From: Conexibacter sp. CPCC 206217 | GTDB taxonomy: Bacteria > Actinomycetota > Thermoleophilia > Solirubrobacterales > Solirubrobacteraceae | Direction of reading: 5' to 3' | Assembly: GCF_030646165.1 (NCBI RefSeq) | Contig: NZ_JAUTDO010000005.1 | Span: 124,001-188,000 of the forward strand | Length of the DNA: 64,000 bases | Part shown: positions 1 to 8,563 of the stretch, in pieces | How the letters are laid out: each line of letters begins with the position of its first letter | Numbering within the stretch: position 1 is the first letter of the stretch | Notes under the pieces: model-generated | The model's input: the letters and a program-made list of their open reading frames with translations, nothing else | Database searches by the model: none | What the model was told of the DNA's origin: nothing | Made by a program: the position numbers and the translations under genes

Positions 1-38
1 ACTTGAGCGGCAGCCAAGAATATGTAAAGGTTCGGCTT

Positions 39-1112
39 ATGCGGAAGACATCCCGGCGGAAGTTTCTCTTCTGCGGACTCACAAGCGCCACCGGCGCCGC
101 CCTCACGACGACCGGCATCGCCCGTGGCCAGGGACACGCGGGGCACGGCGCGGGCGGCAGCGGCGGCACGGCGAGCGGCGCCGCGACGGCCGCCGCAAGC
201 CCGGCGATGGTGCACGGCGGCGGCGTCAACGGGCCGATGTTCCGCAGCGGGACGACCGTCGACCACGTCGCCAACGGCTTCGACCCGACGGAGATCCTGC
301 GCGACTTCGACTGGGGCAGGACGACGCGGCTGGCGAGCGGTCGCGTGCTGCGCGAGTGGACCGTCTACGCCGCCGACAAGGACGTCGAGGTCGCGCCCGG
401 CGTGACGTTCGGAGCCTGGACGTTCAACGGCCGCGTCCCGGGGCCGACGCTGCGCTGCCGCGAGGGCGAGCTGCTGCGGATCAGATTCGTCAACGGCTCG
501 CGCCACCCGCACACGATGCACTTCCACGGGATCCACACGTCCGAGATGGACGGCGTGCCGGGGCAGGGCGCGGGCGTGATCCAGTCCGGCGGCACGACGA
601 CGTACGAGTTCGACGCCGAGCCGTTCGGCCTGCACCTGTATCACTGCCACGTCGGCCCGCTCGCCGAGCACATCGCGCGCGGGTTGTACGGCACGTTCAT
701 CGTCGATCCGAGCGAGGGGCGGCCCGAAGCCGACGAGCTGGTGATGGTCCAGCACGGCTGGAACACGACCTTCGACGGCGCCGGCAACCAGCTCTACGCC
801 GTCAACGGGATCCCCTTCCACTACATGCACGAGCCGGTGCGGGTCAGACGCGGCGAGCTGGTGCGGATCTACCTCGTCAACGTGCTCGAGTACGACCCGG
901 TCAACACGTTCCACCTGCACGGCAACTTCTTCCACTACTTCCCGACCGGGACGAGCCTGCAGCCGGTCGAGTTCACCGACACGGTGATGCAGGCGCAGGC
1001 GCAGCGGGGGATCCTCGAGCTGCGCTTCCCGCACGCCGGGCAGTTCATGTTCCACGCGCACAAGACCGAGTTCGCGGAGCTCGGTTGGATGGGCATGTTC
1101 GAGGTCGTCTGA
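39..1112 (+). CDS. Tat-exported two-domain multicopper oxidase
   Basis: 357 residues from ATG at 39, which follows an AAAGG box; an upstream in-frame TTG at 3 is less likely because it would bury the twin-arginine signal (SRRKFLF, residues 5-11). Two cupredoxin domains are visible. Copper-binding clusters are HFHG (161-164), YHCHVGPLAEH (201-211), FHLHG (291-295) and FHAH (338-341). The type 1 site lies in domain 1 (Cys203, His211) with Leu216 where nitrite reductases have the axial Met; domain 2 has HAH and no Cys. Known two-domain oxidases of this layout are trimeric laccase-like enzymes with the trinuclear centre at the subunit interface. Likely an extracytoplasmic oxidase of phenols or metal ions. 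Its stop overlaps the start of a ZIP transporter, suggesting metal-linked work. Confidence 0.85.
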   Translation: MRKTSRRKFLFCGLTSATGAALTTTGIARGQGHAGHGAGGSGGTASGAATAAASPAMVHGGGVNGPMFRSGTTVDHVANGFDPTEILRDFDWGRTTRLASGRVLREWTVYAADKDVEVAPGVTFGAWTFNGRVPGPTLRCREGELLRIRFVNGSRHPHTMHFHGIHTSEMDGVPGQGAGVIQSGGTTTYEFDAEPFGLHLYHCHVGPLAEHIARGLYGTFIVDPSEGRPEADELVMVQHGWNTTFDGAGNQLYAVNGIPFHYMHEPVRVRRGELVRIYLVNVLEYDPVNTFHLHGNFFHYFPTGTSLQPVEFTDTVMQAQAQRGILELRFPHAGQFMFHAHKTEFAELGWMGMFEVV

Positions 1113-2356
1113 TGGAGGCCGCGACGTCGTCCACCGGACCCACCCCGCCGGCCCCGGCCGCGCCGCCGAGCGCGTCCGGCTCCCCCCGCTTCCCCGCCTG
1201 GCTGCTCGCGTTCGCGGCGCTCGTCGTCGTGAGCGCATCGCTGCTCGCGCTCGCCGTCGTCGGCGGCGACTCGCTGCCGGAGCGGACCGGCCCGCCGATC
1301 GAGGAGCTGGCCGTCGAGCGGACCGTCCTGCGCCCCGGCGAGATCGAGCTGACGCTGCGCAACGTCGGCCCCGACGCGGTCACGGTCGCGCAGGCGTTCG
1401 TCAACGACGCCTACGTCGACGTGCGCGCCGGCGCCGAGGACGCGGTCGGGCGGCTGGAGCGCGACACGCTCGTGCTCGACTACCCGTGGCAGGAGGGCCA
1501 GCCATACCTCGTCTCGCTGCTGACCTCGACCGGCCTCGTGATCGAGCATCAGATCGCCGCGGCCGTCGAGACGCCCAAGGCCGACAGCGGCTTCTTCGGC
1601 CTGATGGTGCTGCTCGGGACCTACGTCGGCGTGCTGCCGGTCGTGCTCGGGATGCTGTTCCTGCCGGCGCTGCGGCGCGCGTCGGGGCAGTGGATCCGCA
1701 TCCTGATGGCGGTCACCGTCGGGCTGCTCGCGTTCCTCGCGCTCGACGGCACGCTCGAAGGACTCGACCTCGCGAACGCCTCGGGCGGCGCGTTCGGCGG
1801 CACGGAGCTGGTCTTCCTCGGGATCGCGCTCGCCTACCTCGCGCTGACGGCGGTCGACCGCTGGGTGAGCGGGCGGCGAGAGCGAGCGGGCGCGTCCGCG
1901 TCCAGCTCCGGCCTGCGCCTCGCCTTCCTCGTCGCGCTCGGGATCGGGCTGCACAACCTCGGCGAGGGGCTCGCGATCGGCTCTGCCTACGCGGTCGGCG
2001 AGCTGGCGCTCGGCGCCTTCCTCGTCGTCGGCTTCGCGATCCACAACACGACCGAGGGGATCGCGATCGTCGCGCCGCTGGCGGACAGACGGGTCGCGCC
2101 GCCGAAGCTGCTCGGCCTCGGCCTGATCGCCGGCGCCCCCGCGATCGTCGGCGCGCTGATCGGCGCCTCGGTCGACAACGCGGAGCTGTCGGCGTTCCTG
2201 CTGGGGATTGGCGTCGGCGCGATCGTGCGGGTGATCGTCCAGCTCGTCCCGAGCCTGCGCGACACCGCCGGCCGCGTGCTCGACGCCGCCACCGCCGCCG
2301 CGATCGCCGCGGGTGCCGTCGCGCTGTACCTGACTGGGCTGCTCGTGAGCGTCTGA
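1112..2356 (+). CDS. ZIP-family metal transporter with extra N-terminal domain
   Basis: 414 residues; ATG shares one base with the TGA of the oxidase gene, so translation is coupled. The C-terminal half carries the ZIP metal-site helices: GIGLHNLGEGLAIGS and FAIHNTTEGIAIVAPL, the paired HN-x2-EG motifs of ZupT/ZIP proteins that take up Zn, Mn or Fe. About 150 extra N-terminal residues hold one membrane segment (around 28-50) and a predicted extracytoplasmic beta-rich stretch, which ordinary ZIP proteins lack. Pairing with a multicopper oxidase suggests that the oxidase conditions the metal taken up (as in ferroxidase systems), but this is inference. Confidence 0.8.
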   Translation: MEAATSSTGPTPPAPAAPPSASGSPRFPAWLLAFAALVVVSASLLALAVVGGDSLPERTGPPIEELAVERTVLRPGEIELTLRNVGPDAVTVAQAFVNDAYVDVRAGAEDAVGRLERDTLVLDYPWQEGQPYLVSLLTSTGLVIEHQIAAAVETPKADSGFFGLMVLLGTYVGVLPVVLGMLFLPALRRASGQWIRILMAVTVGLLAFLALDGTLEGLDLANASGGAFGGTELVFLGIALAYLALTAVDRWVSGRRERAGASASSSGLRLAFLVALGIGLHNLGEGLAIGSAYAVGELALGAFLVVGFAIHNTTEGIAIVAPLADRRVAPPKLLGLGLIAGAPAIVGALIGASVDNAELSAFLLGIGVGAIVRVIVQLVPSLRDTAGRVLDAATAAAIAAGAVALYLTGLLVSV

Positions 2357-2487
2357 CGCAGACGTCGACCGTCACGAGACGGGCGCGGGCTCGTCTCGCG
2401 CGCGGCGCGGGTAGGCGCGGGACCGCGCTCGATCCAATTCCAGACTGAAACGGTCGAGTTTGTTGAGATGGTGCTAGTTTGGCCGCC

Positions 2488-3450
2488 ATGAGCGCGTACG
2501 AGATCGTCGACTTCCACGGTCACTGGTTCCCGCCCGGCGTCGTCTCGCGCAGGCCCGCCGCCACCGCCACGCCCGCGCTCGCGCGGCGCTGGGAGCTGCT
2601 GACCGACCTCGACGCGCAGCTCGAGGCCGCGTCCGCGGCCGGCACCGACGTGAAGGTCGTCAACGCCGTCTACTCGACGGTCGCGCCCGCCGCCGAGGTC
2701 CCGCTCGACGAGCTGCCGGCGCGCGTCAACGACGCGCTCGCGGATGCCGTCGCGCGCCACGACGGCCGCCTCGCGGCGCTCGCGACGGTCGATGCGTTCC
2801 GCGGCGACGCGGGGGCGGAGGAGGCACGGCGCGCGGTCGAGCAGCTCGGCCTGCCGGGAATCGTCGTCGACGCCGCCCAAGGGGAGCTGCTGCTGTCCGC
2901 CCCGCAGGCGCGCCCGACGCTCGCGTACTGCGCCGAGCGCGGGATCCCGGTCTTCGCGCACCCGGTCAACCCGCCGCAGTTGCCCCAGCGCTACGCCGAC
3001 GTCGGCGGCGCCGGCGTGCTGCTCGCCCGCGGCAGCGAGTCCGCGCTCAGCACGCTGTCGCTGCTGGCGAGTGGGACGATCGCGGAGCTGGACGGGTTGC
3101 AGCTGGTGCTCGCCGGCATCGCGGGCGCGGCGCTGCTGCTGGCGAACTTCCTCGACGCGGAGGATGCGGAGCGGCCTCTCGCCAGTACCGGCCGCTCCCG
3201 CCTGACGATCGACACGATGGGATTCGATCCGGCGGCAACCCGTTTCGCGCTCGATCTGCTCGGTCCCGAGCAGGTCGTCGTCGGCAGCGACTGGCCGATC
3301 ATGTGGCGCGACGCCTCGCGTGAGCGAGTGGAACGGATGCTCGCGCAGGCGGGCGCCGACGCGGAGACCTCGGCGCTTGTCGCCGGCGGGAACGCCCGAC
3401 GATTGTTGGCGCTCAGAAGAACCCGTTCGTCGGCAGCCGCTCTTCGTTGA
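2488..3450 (+). CDS. Amidohydrolase-2 family protein (ACMSD-like)
   Basis: 320 residues. ATG at 2488 is preferred over TTG at 2479; a TAGTTT box ends seven bases before the ATG, so the mRNA may be leaderless. The TIM-barrel family is recognised by DFHGHW near the N-terminus (metal-binding H-x-H), FAHPVNPP (third His) and VVVGSDWPIMW (catalytic Asp). The usual SHAGG/AHGG His motif reads LAGIAGAAL here, so one metal or substrate His appears lost. Family members hydrolyse or decarboxylate carboxylic acids (aminocarboxymuconate-semialdehyde decarboxylase type). It converges on, and overlaps by 38 bp, the next gene on the minus strand. Substrate unknown. Confidence 0.7.
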   Translation: MSAYEIVDFHGHWFPPGVVSRRPAATATPALARRWELLTDLDAQLEAASAAGTDVKVVNAVYSTVAPAAEVPLDELPARVNDALADAVARHDGRLAALATVDAFRGDAGAEEARRAVEQLGLPGIVVDAAQGELLLSAPQARPTLAYCAERGIPVFAHPVNPPQLPQRYADVGGAGVLLARGSESALSTLSLLASGTIAELDGLQLVLAGIAGAALLLANFLDAEDAERPLASTGRSRLTIDTMGFDPAATRFALDLLGPEQVVVGSDWPIMWRDASRERVERMLAQAGADAETSALVAGGNARRLLALRRTRSSAAALR

Positions 3451-4630
3451 TCAGGAGATCTCCGATCGCGCGCGCCTTGTACATCGCGGTGTTGTGGGAG
3501 GCGATCGTGCGGGCGTTGCGCCAGTGACGGTCGAGGTTCTGCTCGCGGCTGGTCGCGGAGGCGCCGCCGGCGTCGAACAGCAGCTCGGCGGCGCGCGGCG
3601 CCAGCTCGGCGACGACGACCTGCGCCTGCGCGGTCAGCAGCGCGCCTTCGTGAACGGCGTCGGGATCGGGTGCGCCGTCGGCGGTCGAGCCGGCCGACGC
3701 GGCCGCGGCGTCGAGCCCGGCGGCGGCCGCCAGCACGACCGCCTCGCACGCGAACGCATCGCTCGCGATCCGCCCGACGACCTGCTGCACGAGCGGGTCG
3801 ACGCGCGGCAGCTCGCCGGAGGCGTGGCTGAAGGTGCGTCTGCGCTCGCGCGCCATGCGCGCCGCGTCGGTCGCCGCGTTGCGCACGATCCCCGCCATCA
3901 CCGCGACGAGGTAGAGCTGCAGGAAGGCGGAGCGGGGCGCGGCTGCCGCTCTGCCGATCGGGCTCGGCAGCAGCTCGTCGGCGGCGACCAGGACGTCCTC
4001 GAAGCGCGACGTGCCGCTGGCGGTGAGGCGCTGGCCCATGCCGTCCCAGTCGTCCTCCAGCGTGACGCCGTCGCGGTCGGCCGGGACGATCGCGGAGCCG
4101 ACGCTGCCGTCCGGCAGCATCGCGGCGACCGTGACGCGGTCGGCGTAGAGGCTGCCGGTCGAGTAGTACTTCGTCCCGCTCAGCACGTGGCTGCCGTCGC
4201 CGTTCGCGCTCGGCGTCAGCGTCGTCTCGAAGCCGAAGATGTCGCGTGTGGTGCGCTCGACCGTGGCGTTGCCGAAGATCGTCCCGCGCACGACCTCGGG
4301 CAGCCAGCGGTCGCGCTGGGCCTGGTCGGCGGAGGCGAGTCGCCCCTCGACGAAGTGGTAGTGCGCGCGCAGGCTCTGGGCGATGTTCGAGTCGGCGGCG
4401 GCGAGCCGGATCACGAACGCGAACAGGTCGCGCAGCGAGCGCTCGGCGCCGCCGTGGGCGCGCGGCACGCGCAGGGCGCCGAGGCCCGCGCGACCGAGCT
4501 GGCGGATCTGCTCGTGCGGCGCGATCCGCAGCCGCTCGCGCTCGGCGGCGCCCGCCGCGATCTCCTCGAGCAGACGCACCAGCTCGACGCTCTCAATTCC
4601 GGATGGGATGTCAGTCACGTCAATCGTCAC
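3413..4630 (-). CDS. DszC/SfnB-like flavin monooxygenase of the acyl-CoA dehydrogenase fold
   Basis: 405 residues from GTG at 4630; longer in-frame starts reach to 4711 but cross the promoter. Acyl-CoA dehydrogenase fold throughout. The C-terminal LDRHWRNARTIASHN and the terminal NGFF are hallmarks of the branch that contains dibenzothiophene monooxygenase DszC and SfnB rather than of true acyl-CoA dehydrogenases. Such enzymes use reduced flavin and O2 to oxidise organic sulfur or nitrogen. It is divergent from the importer/monooxygenase operon starting at 4699, which ends with a paralogue (9634-10896), so it probably belongs to the same sulfur-scavenging set. A true acyl-CoA dehydrogenase is the alternative. 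Confidence 0.75.
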   Translation of the reverse strand: MTIDVTDIPSGIESVELVRLLEEIAAGAAERERLRIAPHEQIRQLGRAGLGALRVPRAHGGAERSLRDLFAFVIRLAAADSNIAQSLRAHYHFVEGRLASADQAQRDRWLPEVVRGTIFGNATVERTTRDIFGFETTLTPSANGDGSHVLSGTKYYSTGSLYADRVTVAAMLPDGSVGSAIVPADRDGVTLEDDWDGMGQRLTASGTSRFEDVLVAADELLPSPIGRAAAAPRSAFLQLYLVAVMAGIVRNAATDAARMARERRRTFSHASGELPRVDPLVQQVVGRIASDAFACEAVVLAAAAGLDAAAASAGSTADGAPDPDAVHEGALLTAQAQVVVAELAPRAAELLFDAGGASATSREQNLDRHWRNARTIASHNTAMYKARAIGDLLINEERLPTNGFF

Positions 4631-4648
4631 GGTGAAGACTGAGAATAC

Positions 4649-4677
4649 CTGATAATCCCGATTGACAAAGGTGACAA
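4649..4677 (-). promoter_or_regulatory. Minus-strand promoter for the 3413-4630 gene
   Basis: On the minus strand TTGTCA (4677-4672) and TATCAG (4654-4649) are separated by 17 bases, about 20 bases before the GTG start. On the plus strand TTGACA (4662-4667) overlaps the same stretch and may serve as the -35 of the divergent sulfur operon, although no convincing -10 follows it. The overlap would let one regulator control both directions. Confidence 0.45.
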
Positions 4678-4698
4678 TGCGTGCCAGCCTTGCCGCCG

Positions 4699-5472
4699 AT
4701 GTCCACTTCAACCCTCATCAGACTCGCTCGCCGAGCCGCTGTCGTCGTGGCGCTGCTGCTGCTGTGGCAGGTCGCGTCGTGGGCCGGCTGGATCGACGGC
4801 AGCACGCTCGCCTCGCCGGTCCAGGTCTGGGACGCGGCCCGCGAGCTGTCGGCCAACGGCCAGCTCTGGCCGAGCATCCTCACCTCGCTGCGGCGCGTCC
4901 TGATCGGGCTCGCGATCGGCGTCAGCATCGGCACCGTGCTCGGCCTCGTCGCCGGCCTCTCGCGGATCGGCGAGGAGCTCGTCGACGCGCCGCTGCAGAT
5001 GCTGCGCACGCTGCCGTTCCTCGGTCTGCTGCCGCTGCTGATCGTCTGGCTCGGGATCGGCGAGGGCGTCAAGGTCGGCCTCGTCGTGATCGGCGTGATC
5101 TTCCCCGTGTACCTCAACCTGCACAAGGGGATCCGCAGCGTCGACCCGCGCTTCGCGGAGCTGTCGCGCGCCTGCGGCGTCGGCCGCTGGGGCGTGATCC
5201 GCAAGGTGATCCTGCCGGGCGCGCTGCCGTCGTTCCTCGTCGGCCTGCGCTTCTCGCTCGGGATCGCCTGGCTGTCGCTCGTGATCGCCGAGACCGTCAA
5301 CGCCGACAAGGGCGTCGGCTACCTGATCATGCAGGGCCAGCAGTACCTCGAGACCGACGTGATCGTGATGGGCCTCGTGATCTACGCCTTGCTCGGGCTC
5401 CTGATGGAGGCGCTCGTGCGCACCGTCGAATACCGCGCCCTGCGCTGGCGAAAGGACTTCGTGTCGGCATGA
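4699..5472 (+). CDS. ABC transporter permease, SsuC/TauC type
   Basis: 257 residues from ATG at 4699 (an in-frame GTG at 4681 would add six). Six predicted membrane helices with the BPD_transp_1 cytoplasmic loop (around ELSRACGVGRWGVIRKV, the EAA-type ATPase contact). Best matched to the sulfonate/taurine/nitrate importer permeases. First gene of a six-gene operon that also encodes the ATPase, two oxygenases, a DszB-like enzyme and a lipoprotein binding protein, so an organosulfonate or related sulfur compound is the likely cargo. Confidence 0.85.
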   Translation: MSTSTLIRLARRAAVVVALLLLWQVASWAGWIDGSTLASPVQVWDAARELSANGQLWPSILTSLRRVLIGLAIGVSIGTVLGLVAGLSRIGEELVDAPLQMLRTLPFLGLLPLLIVWLGIGEGVKVGLVVIGVIFPVYLNLHKGIRSVDPRFAELSRACGVGRWGVIRKVILPGALPSFLVGLRFSLGIAWLSLVIAETVNADKGVGYLIMQGQQYLETDVIVMGLVIYALLGLLMEALVRTVEYRALRWRKDFVSA

Positions 5473-6251
5473 GCACGCTCGCGAACGACACCACCACCGT
5501 CGCGGCGACCACGGCCGCGCCCGCCGCCGCCGTCACCGCGCGCGGCGTCGAGCGGCGTTTCGGCGATCGCACCGTGCTGCGCGGCATCGACCTGACCGTC
5601 GCGCCCGGCGAGTTCGTCGTGATCGTCGGGCAGAGCGGCTGCGGCAAGAGCACGCTGCTGCGCGCGATCGGCGCGCTCGACAGCGGCTACGAGGGCACGA
5701 TCGACGTCGACGGCCGCGTCGCGTTCGGCTTCCAGGACGCACGCCTGCTGCCGTGGGCGCACGTGTGGGAGAACGTCGTCTTCGGCGTCTCGGGCAAGAA
5801 GGCGCAGCTGCGCGAGCGCGCGATCAAGGCGCTCGCCGACGTCGGCCTGGAGAACCACGCCGACGCCTGGCCGGGCACGCTGTCCGGCGGCGAGGCGCAG
5901 CGCGTCGCGCTGGCGCGAGCGCTCACGCGCGACCCGTCGGTGCTGCTGCTGGACGAGCCGTTCGGCGCGCTCGACGCGCTCACGCGGCTGCGGATGCAGG
6001 CGCTCGTCAGCGGGCTGTGGCGCGAGCGCGGCTTCTCCGTCCTGCTCGTCACGCACGACGTCGAGGAGGCGATCCTGCTCGCCGACCGGATCGCGGTGCT
6101 CGACAGGGGCGTCGTCGCCGACCTGTTCGAGGTCGGCATGCCGCGCCCGCGCTCGCGCCGCGACGAGCGCTTCGAGCAGTTGCGCGTGCGGATCCTCGAA
6201 GACCTCGGCGTCTCCGACGTCGACGCCAGCCTCAGCGCACACGACGGCTGA
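5469..6251 (+). CDS. ABC transporter ATPase, SsuB/TauB type
   Basis: 260 residues; ATGA overlap with the permease stop. Walker A GQSGCGKST at 54-62, Q-loop FQDARLLPW, signature LSGGEAQRVALAR, Walker B VLLLDEP and the switch His in VTHDVEEA are all present. The Q-loop/LPW sequence is typical of sulfonate, taurine and nitrate importers. It powers uptake with the 4699-5472 permease and presumably the lipoprotein at 8564-9637. Confidence 0.88.
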   Translation: MSTLANDTTTVAATTAAPAAAVTARGVERRFGDRTVLRGIDLTVAPGEFVVIVGQSGCGKSTLLRAIGALDSGYEGTIDVDGRVAFGFQDARLLPWAHVWENVVFGVSGKKAQLRERAIKALADVGLENHADAWPGTLSGGEAQRVALARALTRDPSVLLLDEPFGALDALTRLRMQALVSGLWRERGFSVLLVTHDVEEAILLADRIAVLDRGVVADLFEVGMPRPRSRRDERFEQLRVRILEDLGVSDVDASLSAHDG

Positions 6252-6292
6252 CAGACGCGAAGCACCGAAGAGAACACGAAAGGCACATTGAG

Positions 6293-7372
6293 ATGACGCA
6301 GCACAGCGACACCGCTCCCCGCTTCGGGGTGTGGGCGCCGGTCTACGGCACGTGGGGCGCGCGCACGCATCCCGACGACCCGCCGGACGCCAGCTACGCG
6401 CGCACCCGCGACGTGATCCTGCGCGCCGAGCAGGCCGGCTTCGGCTCCGTGCTGCTGGCCGAGCACATCGTCAACCCGAGCGCCGAGTTCGACGTGCTGG
6501 AGACGTGGACCGCGGCCGCCGCGCTGGCCGAGGCGACCGAGTCGATCGAGCTGATCGCGGCGGTCAAGCCGCTGCTGTTTCACCCGGCGGTGCTGGCGAA
6601 GCTCGCGCTCGGGATCGACCAGATCAGCGGCGGGCGCTTCGCGATCAACCTCGTCAGCGCGTGGTTCAGACCCGAGATGGGTCACCTCGGGATCGAGATG
6701 CCGCCGCACGACGAGCGCTACGAGCTGTCGGCCGAGTGGCTGCAGGTCGTGCGCGCGCTGCTGCGCGGCGAGACGGTGGACCACAGCGGCAAGCGCTTCG
6801 CGATCGACGACCTGCAGCTGCGCCCGGGGCCGACCAGCATCGGCGGCCCGACCGTCTACTTCGGCGGCGAGTCCGAGCCCGCGCGTCAGCTGGCCGCCAA
6901 TTCAGCCGACGTCTTCTTCATCAACGGCCGGCCGCTGGACGAGACGGTCGCGCTGATCGAGGACCTGCGCCGGCGCCCGCGCCTGGCCGACCCGCTGCGC
7001 TTCGGCCTCGCCGCGTTCGTGATCGCGCGCCCCGACGAGGACGCGGCGCAGGCCGAGTTCGAACGGCTGCTGGCGCTCAGCGCGCTCGACGACAAGAGCC
7101 GCCTGCGCGCCGGCACCGATCCCGCCGTGGCGATGATGAGAGTCAACGCCGGGGTGCCGCGCGTCGGCACCAACGGCGGCACGCTCGCCGGCCTCGTCGG
7201 CAGCTACGACCAGGTCGCGGAGCGGATCGCCGCCTTCTCGGCCGCCGGGATCGAGCTGTTCATGTTGCAGTTCCAGCCGCTGGAGACCGAGGTCGAGCGC
7301 TTCGGCGCCGAGGTCATCCCGCGCGTGCGCGCTCTCACGCTCACAGCGGCAGCGGCAGCGGCAGCGGCGTAG
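6293..7372 (+). CDS. SfnG/SsuD/DszA-like FMNH2-dependent monooxygenase
   Basis: 359 residues from ATG at 6293 behind a GAAAGG box. Luciferase-like monooxygenase fold; the segments AINLVSAWFRPEM, HDERYELSAEWLQ and the C-terminal VERFGAEVIPRVR closely follow the dimethylsulfone monooxygenase SfnG / alkanesulfonate monooxygenase SsuD pattern. Such enzymes cleave a C-S bond of a sulfone or sulfonate with reduced FMN and O2. DszA, the second step of the 4S pathway, is in the same superfamily. No flavin reductase gene lies in this window. The protein ends in an Ala tail encoded by four AGCGGC hexanucleotides (7345-7368). Confidence 0.8.
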   Translation: MTQHSDTAPRFGVWAPVYGTWGARTHPDDPPDASYARTRDVILRAEQAGFGSVLLAEHIVNPSAEFDVLETWTAAAALAEATESIELIAAVKPLLFHPAVLAKLALGIDQISGGRFAINLVSAWFRPEMGHLGIEMPPHDERYELSAEWLQVVRALLRGETVDHSGKRFAIDDLQLRPGPTSIGGPTVYFGGESEPARQLAANSADVFFINGRPLDETVALIEDLRRRPRLADPLRFGLAAFVIARPDEDAAQAEFERLLALSALDDKSRLRAGTDPAVAMMRVNAGVPRVGTNGGTLAGLVGSYDQVAERIAAFSAAGIELFMLQFQPLETEVERFGAEVIPRVRALTLTAAAAAAAA

Positions 7373-7419
7373 CACCCCTCTCTTCTCCACCCACCACACC
7401 TCTCACAGGAGTCCCTCTC

Positions 7420-8505
7420 ATGAGCCTCACCTCCGAGCAGGCCAGCTCGTCGTCCGCGCGCGCCGTCAGCGAGCTGTGGTACACGCGCTGCCCCGTGCCG
7501 ACCGCCTCCAGCCTCGCGATCTCGCAGGGTTGGCTCGACGACGAGTTCGCGCCCGACGGGATCACCGTCGCGTCGCTGCGCGCCAGCGTCGAGACGGCCG
7601 TGCGCGAGTCGCACTTCGACCACACGCAGGGCGACTCGTTCCGCCAGGGCGGCAACATCCCGCCGATCTGGACGCGCTCGCGTGGCAGCGACGTGCGGCT
7701 GATCGGCCTCTCGTGGGCCGAGCAGTACCAGGCGATCGTGACGCTGCCCGGCAACGGGATCGACGGCCCGGCCGACCTCGCCGGCAAGCGCCTCGCGCTC
7801 GCGCGCCGCGTCAACGACCAGATCGACTTCCACCGCGCGACCGTGCTGCGCGGCTACGACAGCACGCTGCGCCACGTCGGCCTCAGCCTCGACGACGTCA
7901 CGCTCGTCGACCTGCCCGTCGCGGAGCGCTACCTGCCCGACGGCGGCGAGTCGCACAGCGGCTCGCTGTTCGGCGCCTACACCAACCGCCGCCTGCAGTC
8001 GACCGAGGTGCTCGCGCTGATCCGCGGCGAGGTCGACGCGATCTACATCGCCGGCGGACGCGGCCCGGACCTCGAGGCGCTCGCCGGCGTGCACGTCGTC
8101 TTCGACATCCAGGCGCAGGACGACCCGGCGCTGAAGATCAACAACATCACGCCCGCGACGCTGACGGTCAGCGGCGTGTTGCTGGACGAGCGCCCCGATC
8201 TCGTCGCGCGCTACCTCGCCGCGACGCTGCGCGCCGCCGACTGGGCGCGCGAGAACCCCGTGCAGACGCGCCGCATCATCGCGCACGAGGTCGGCATCGC
8301 GGAGGACTTCGTGCTGCCCGGCTACCCGCGCGAGATCCACGCGAACCTGACGCCGAGCCTCGACGAGGACCTCGTCGCGGCGATCGAGTCGCAGCAGGCG
8401 TTCCTGCTGGCGCACGGCTTCATCGAGAACGCCTTCGACGTGCGCGCGTGGGTCGATCCCGCGCCGCTGCAGGCCGCCCGCGAGCTGCTCGCGGCCGAGG
8501 CCTGA
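7420..8505 (+). CDS. DszB-like sulfinate desulfinase (binding-protein fold, no signal peptide)
   Basis: 361 residues; ATG at 7420 follows ACAGGAG. A search by fold would call this a TauA/NMT1 solute-binding protein, but there is no signal peptide or lipobox. It keeps the active-site pattern that I recall for DszB (2-hydroxybiphenyl-2-sulfinate desulfinase: Cys27 in SNCPVPNA, His60, Arg70, Gly73): here Cys24 in YTRCPVPTA, His65 in SHFDH, Arg75 and Gly78 in FRQGGNIPP, with identical spacing from His to Arg to Gly. All Arg codons are CGN, as in cytoplasmic genes here, unlike the AGA-rich lipoprotein genes nearby. It lies directly after the SfnG/DszA-like gene. Proposed to release sulfite from an organic sulfinate; substrate unknown. 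Confidence 0.7.
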   Translation: MSLTSEQASSSSARAVSELWYTRCPVPTASSLAISQGWLDDEFAPDGITVASLRASVETAVRESHFDHTQGDSFRQGGNIPPIWTRSRGSDVRLIGLSWAEQYQAIVTLPGNGIDGPADLAGKRLALARRVNDQIDFHRATVLRGYDSTLRHVGLSLDDVTLVDLPVAERYLPDGGESHSGSLFGAYTNRRLQSTEVLALIRGEVDAIYIAGGRGPDLEALAGVHVVFDIQAQDDPALKINNITPATLTVSGVLLDERPDLVARYLAATLRAADWARENPVQTRRIIAHEVGIAEDFVLPGYPREIHANLTPSLDEDLVAAIESQQAFLLAHGFIENAFDVRAWVDPAPLQAARELLAAEA

Positions 8506-8563
8506 CGCGCCGCACCCGCCTGATCTGACGCAAGCCCCCACTCCTCGAAAGGAACCAACCCCA

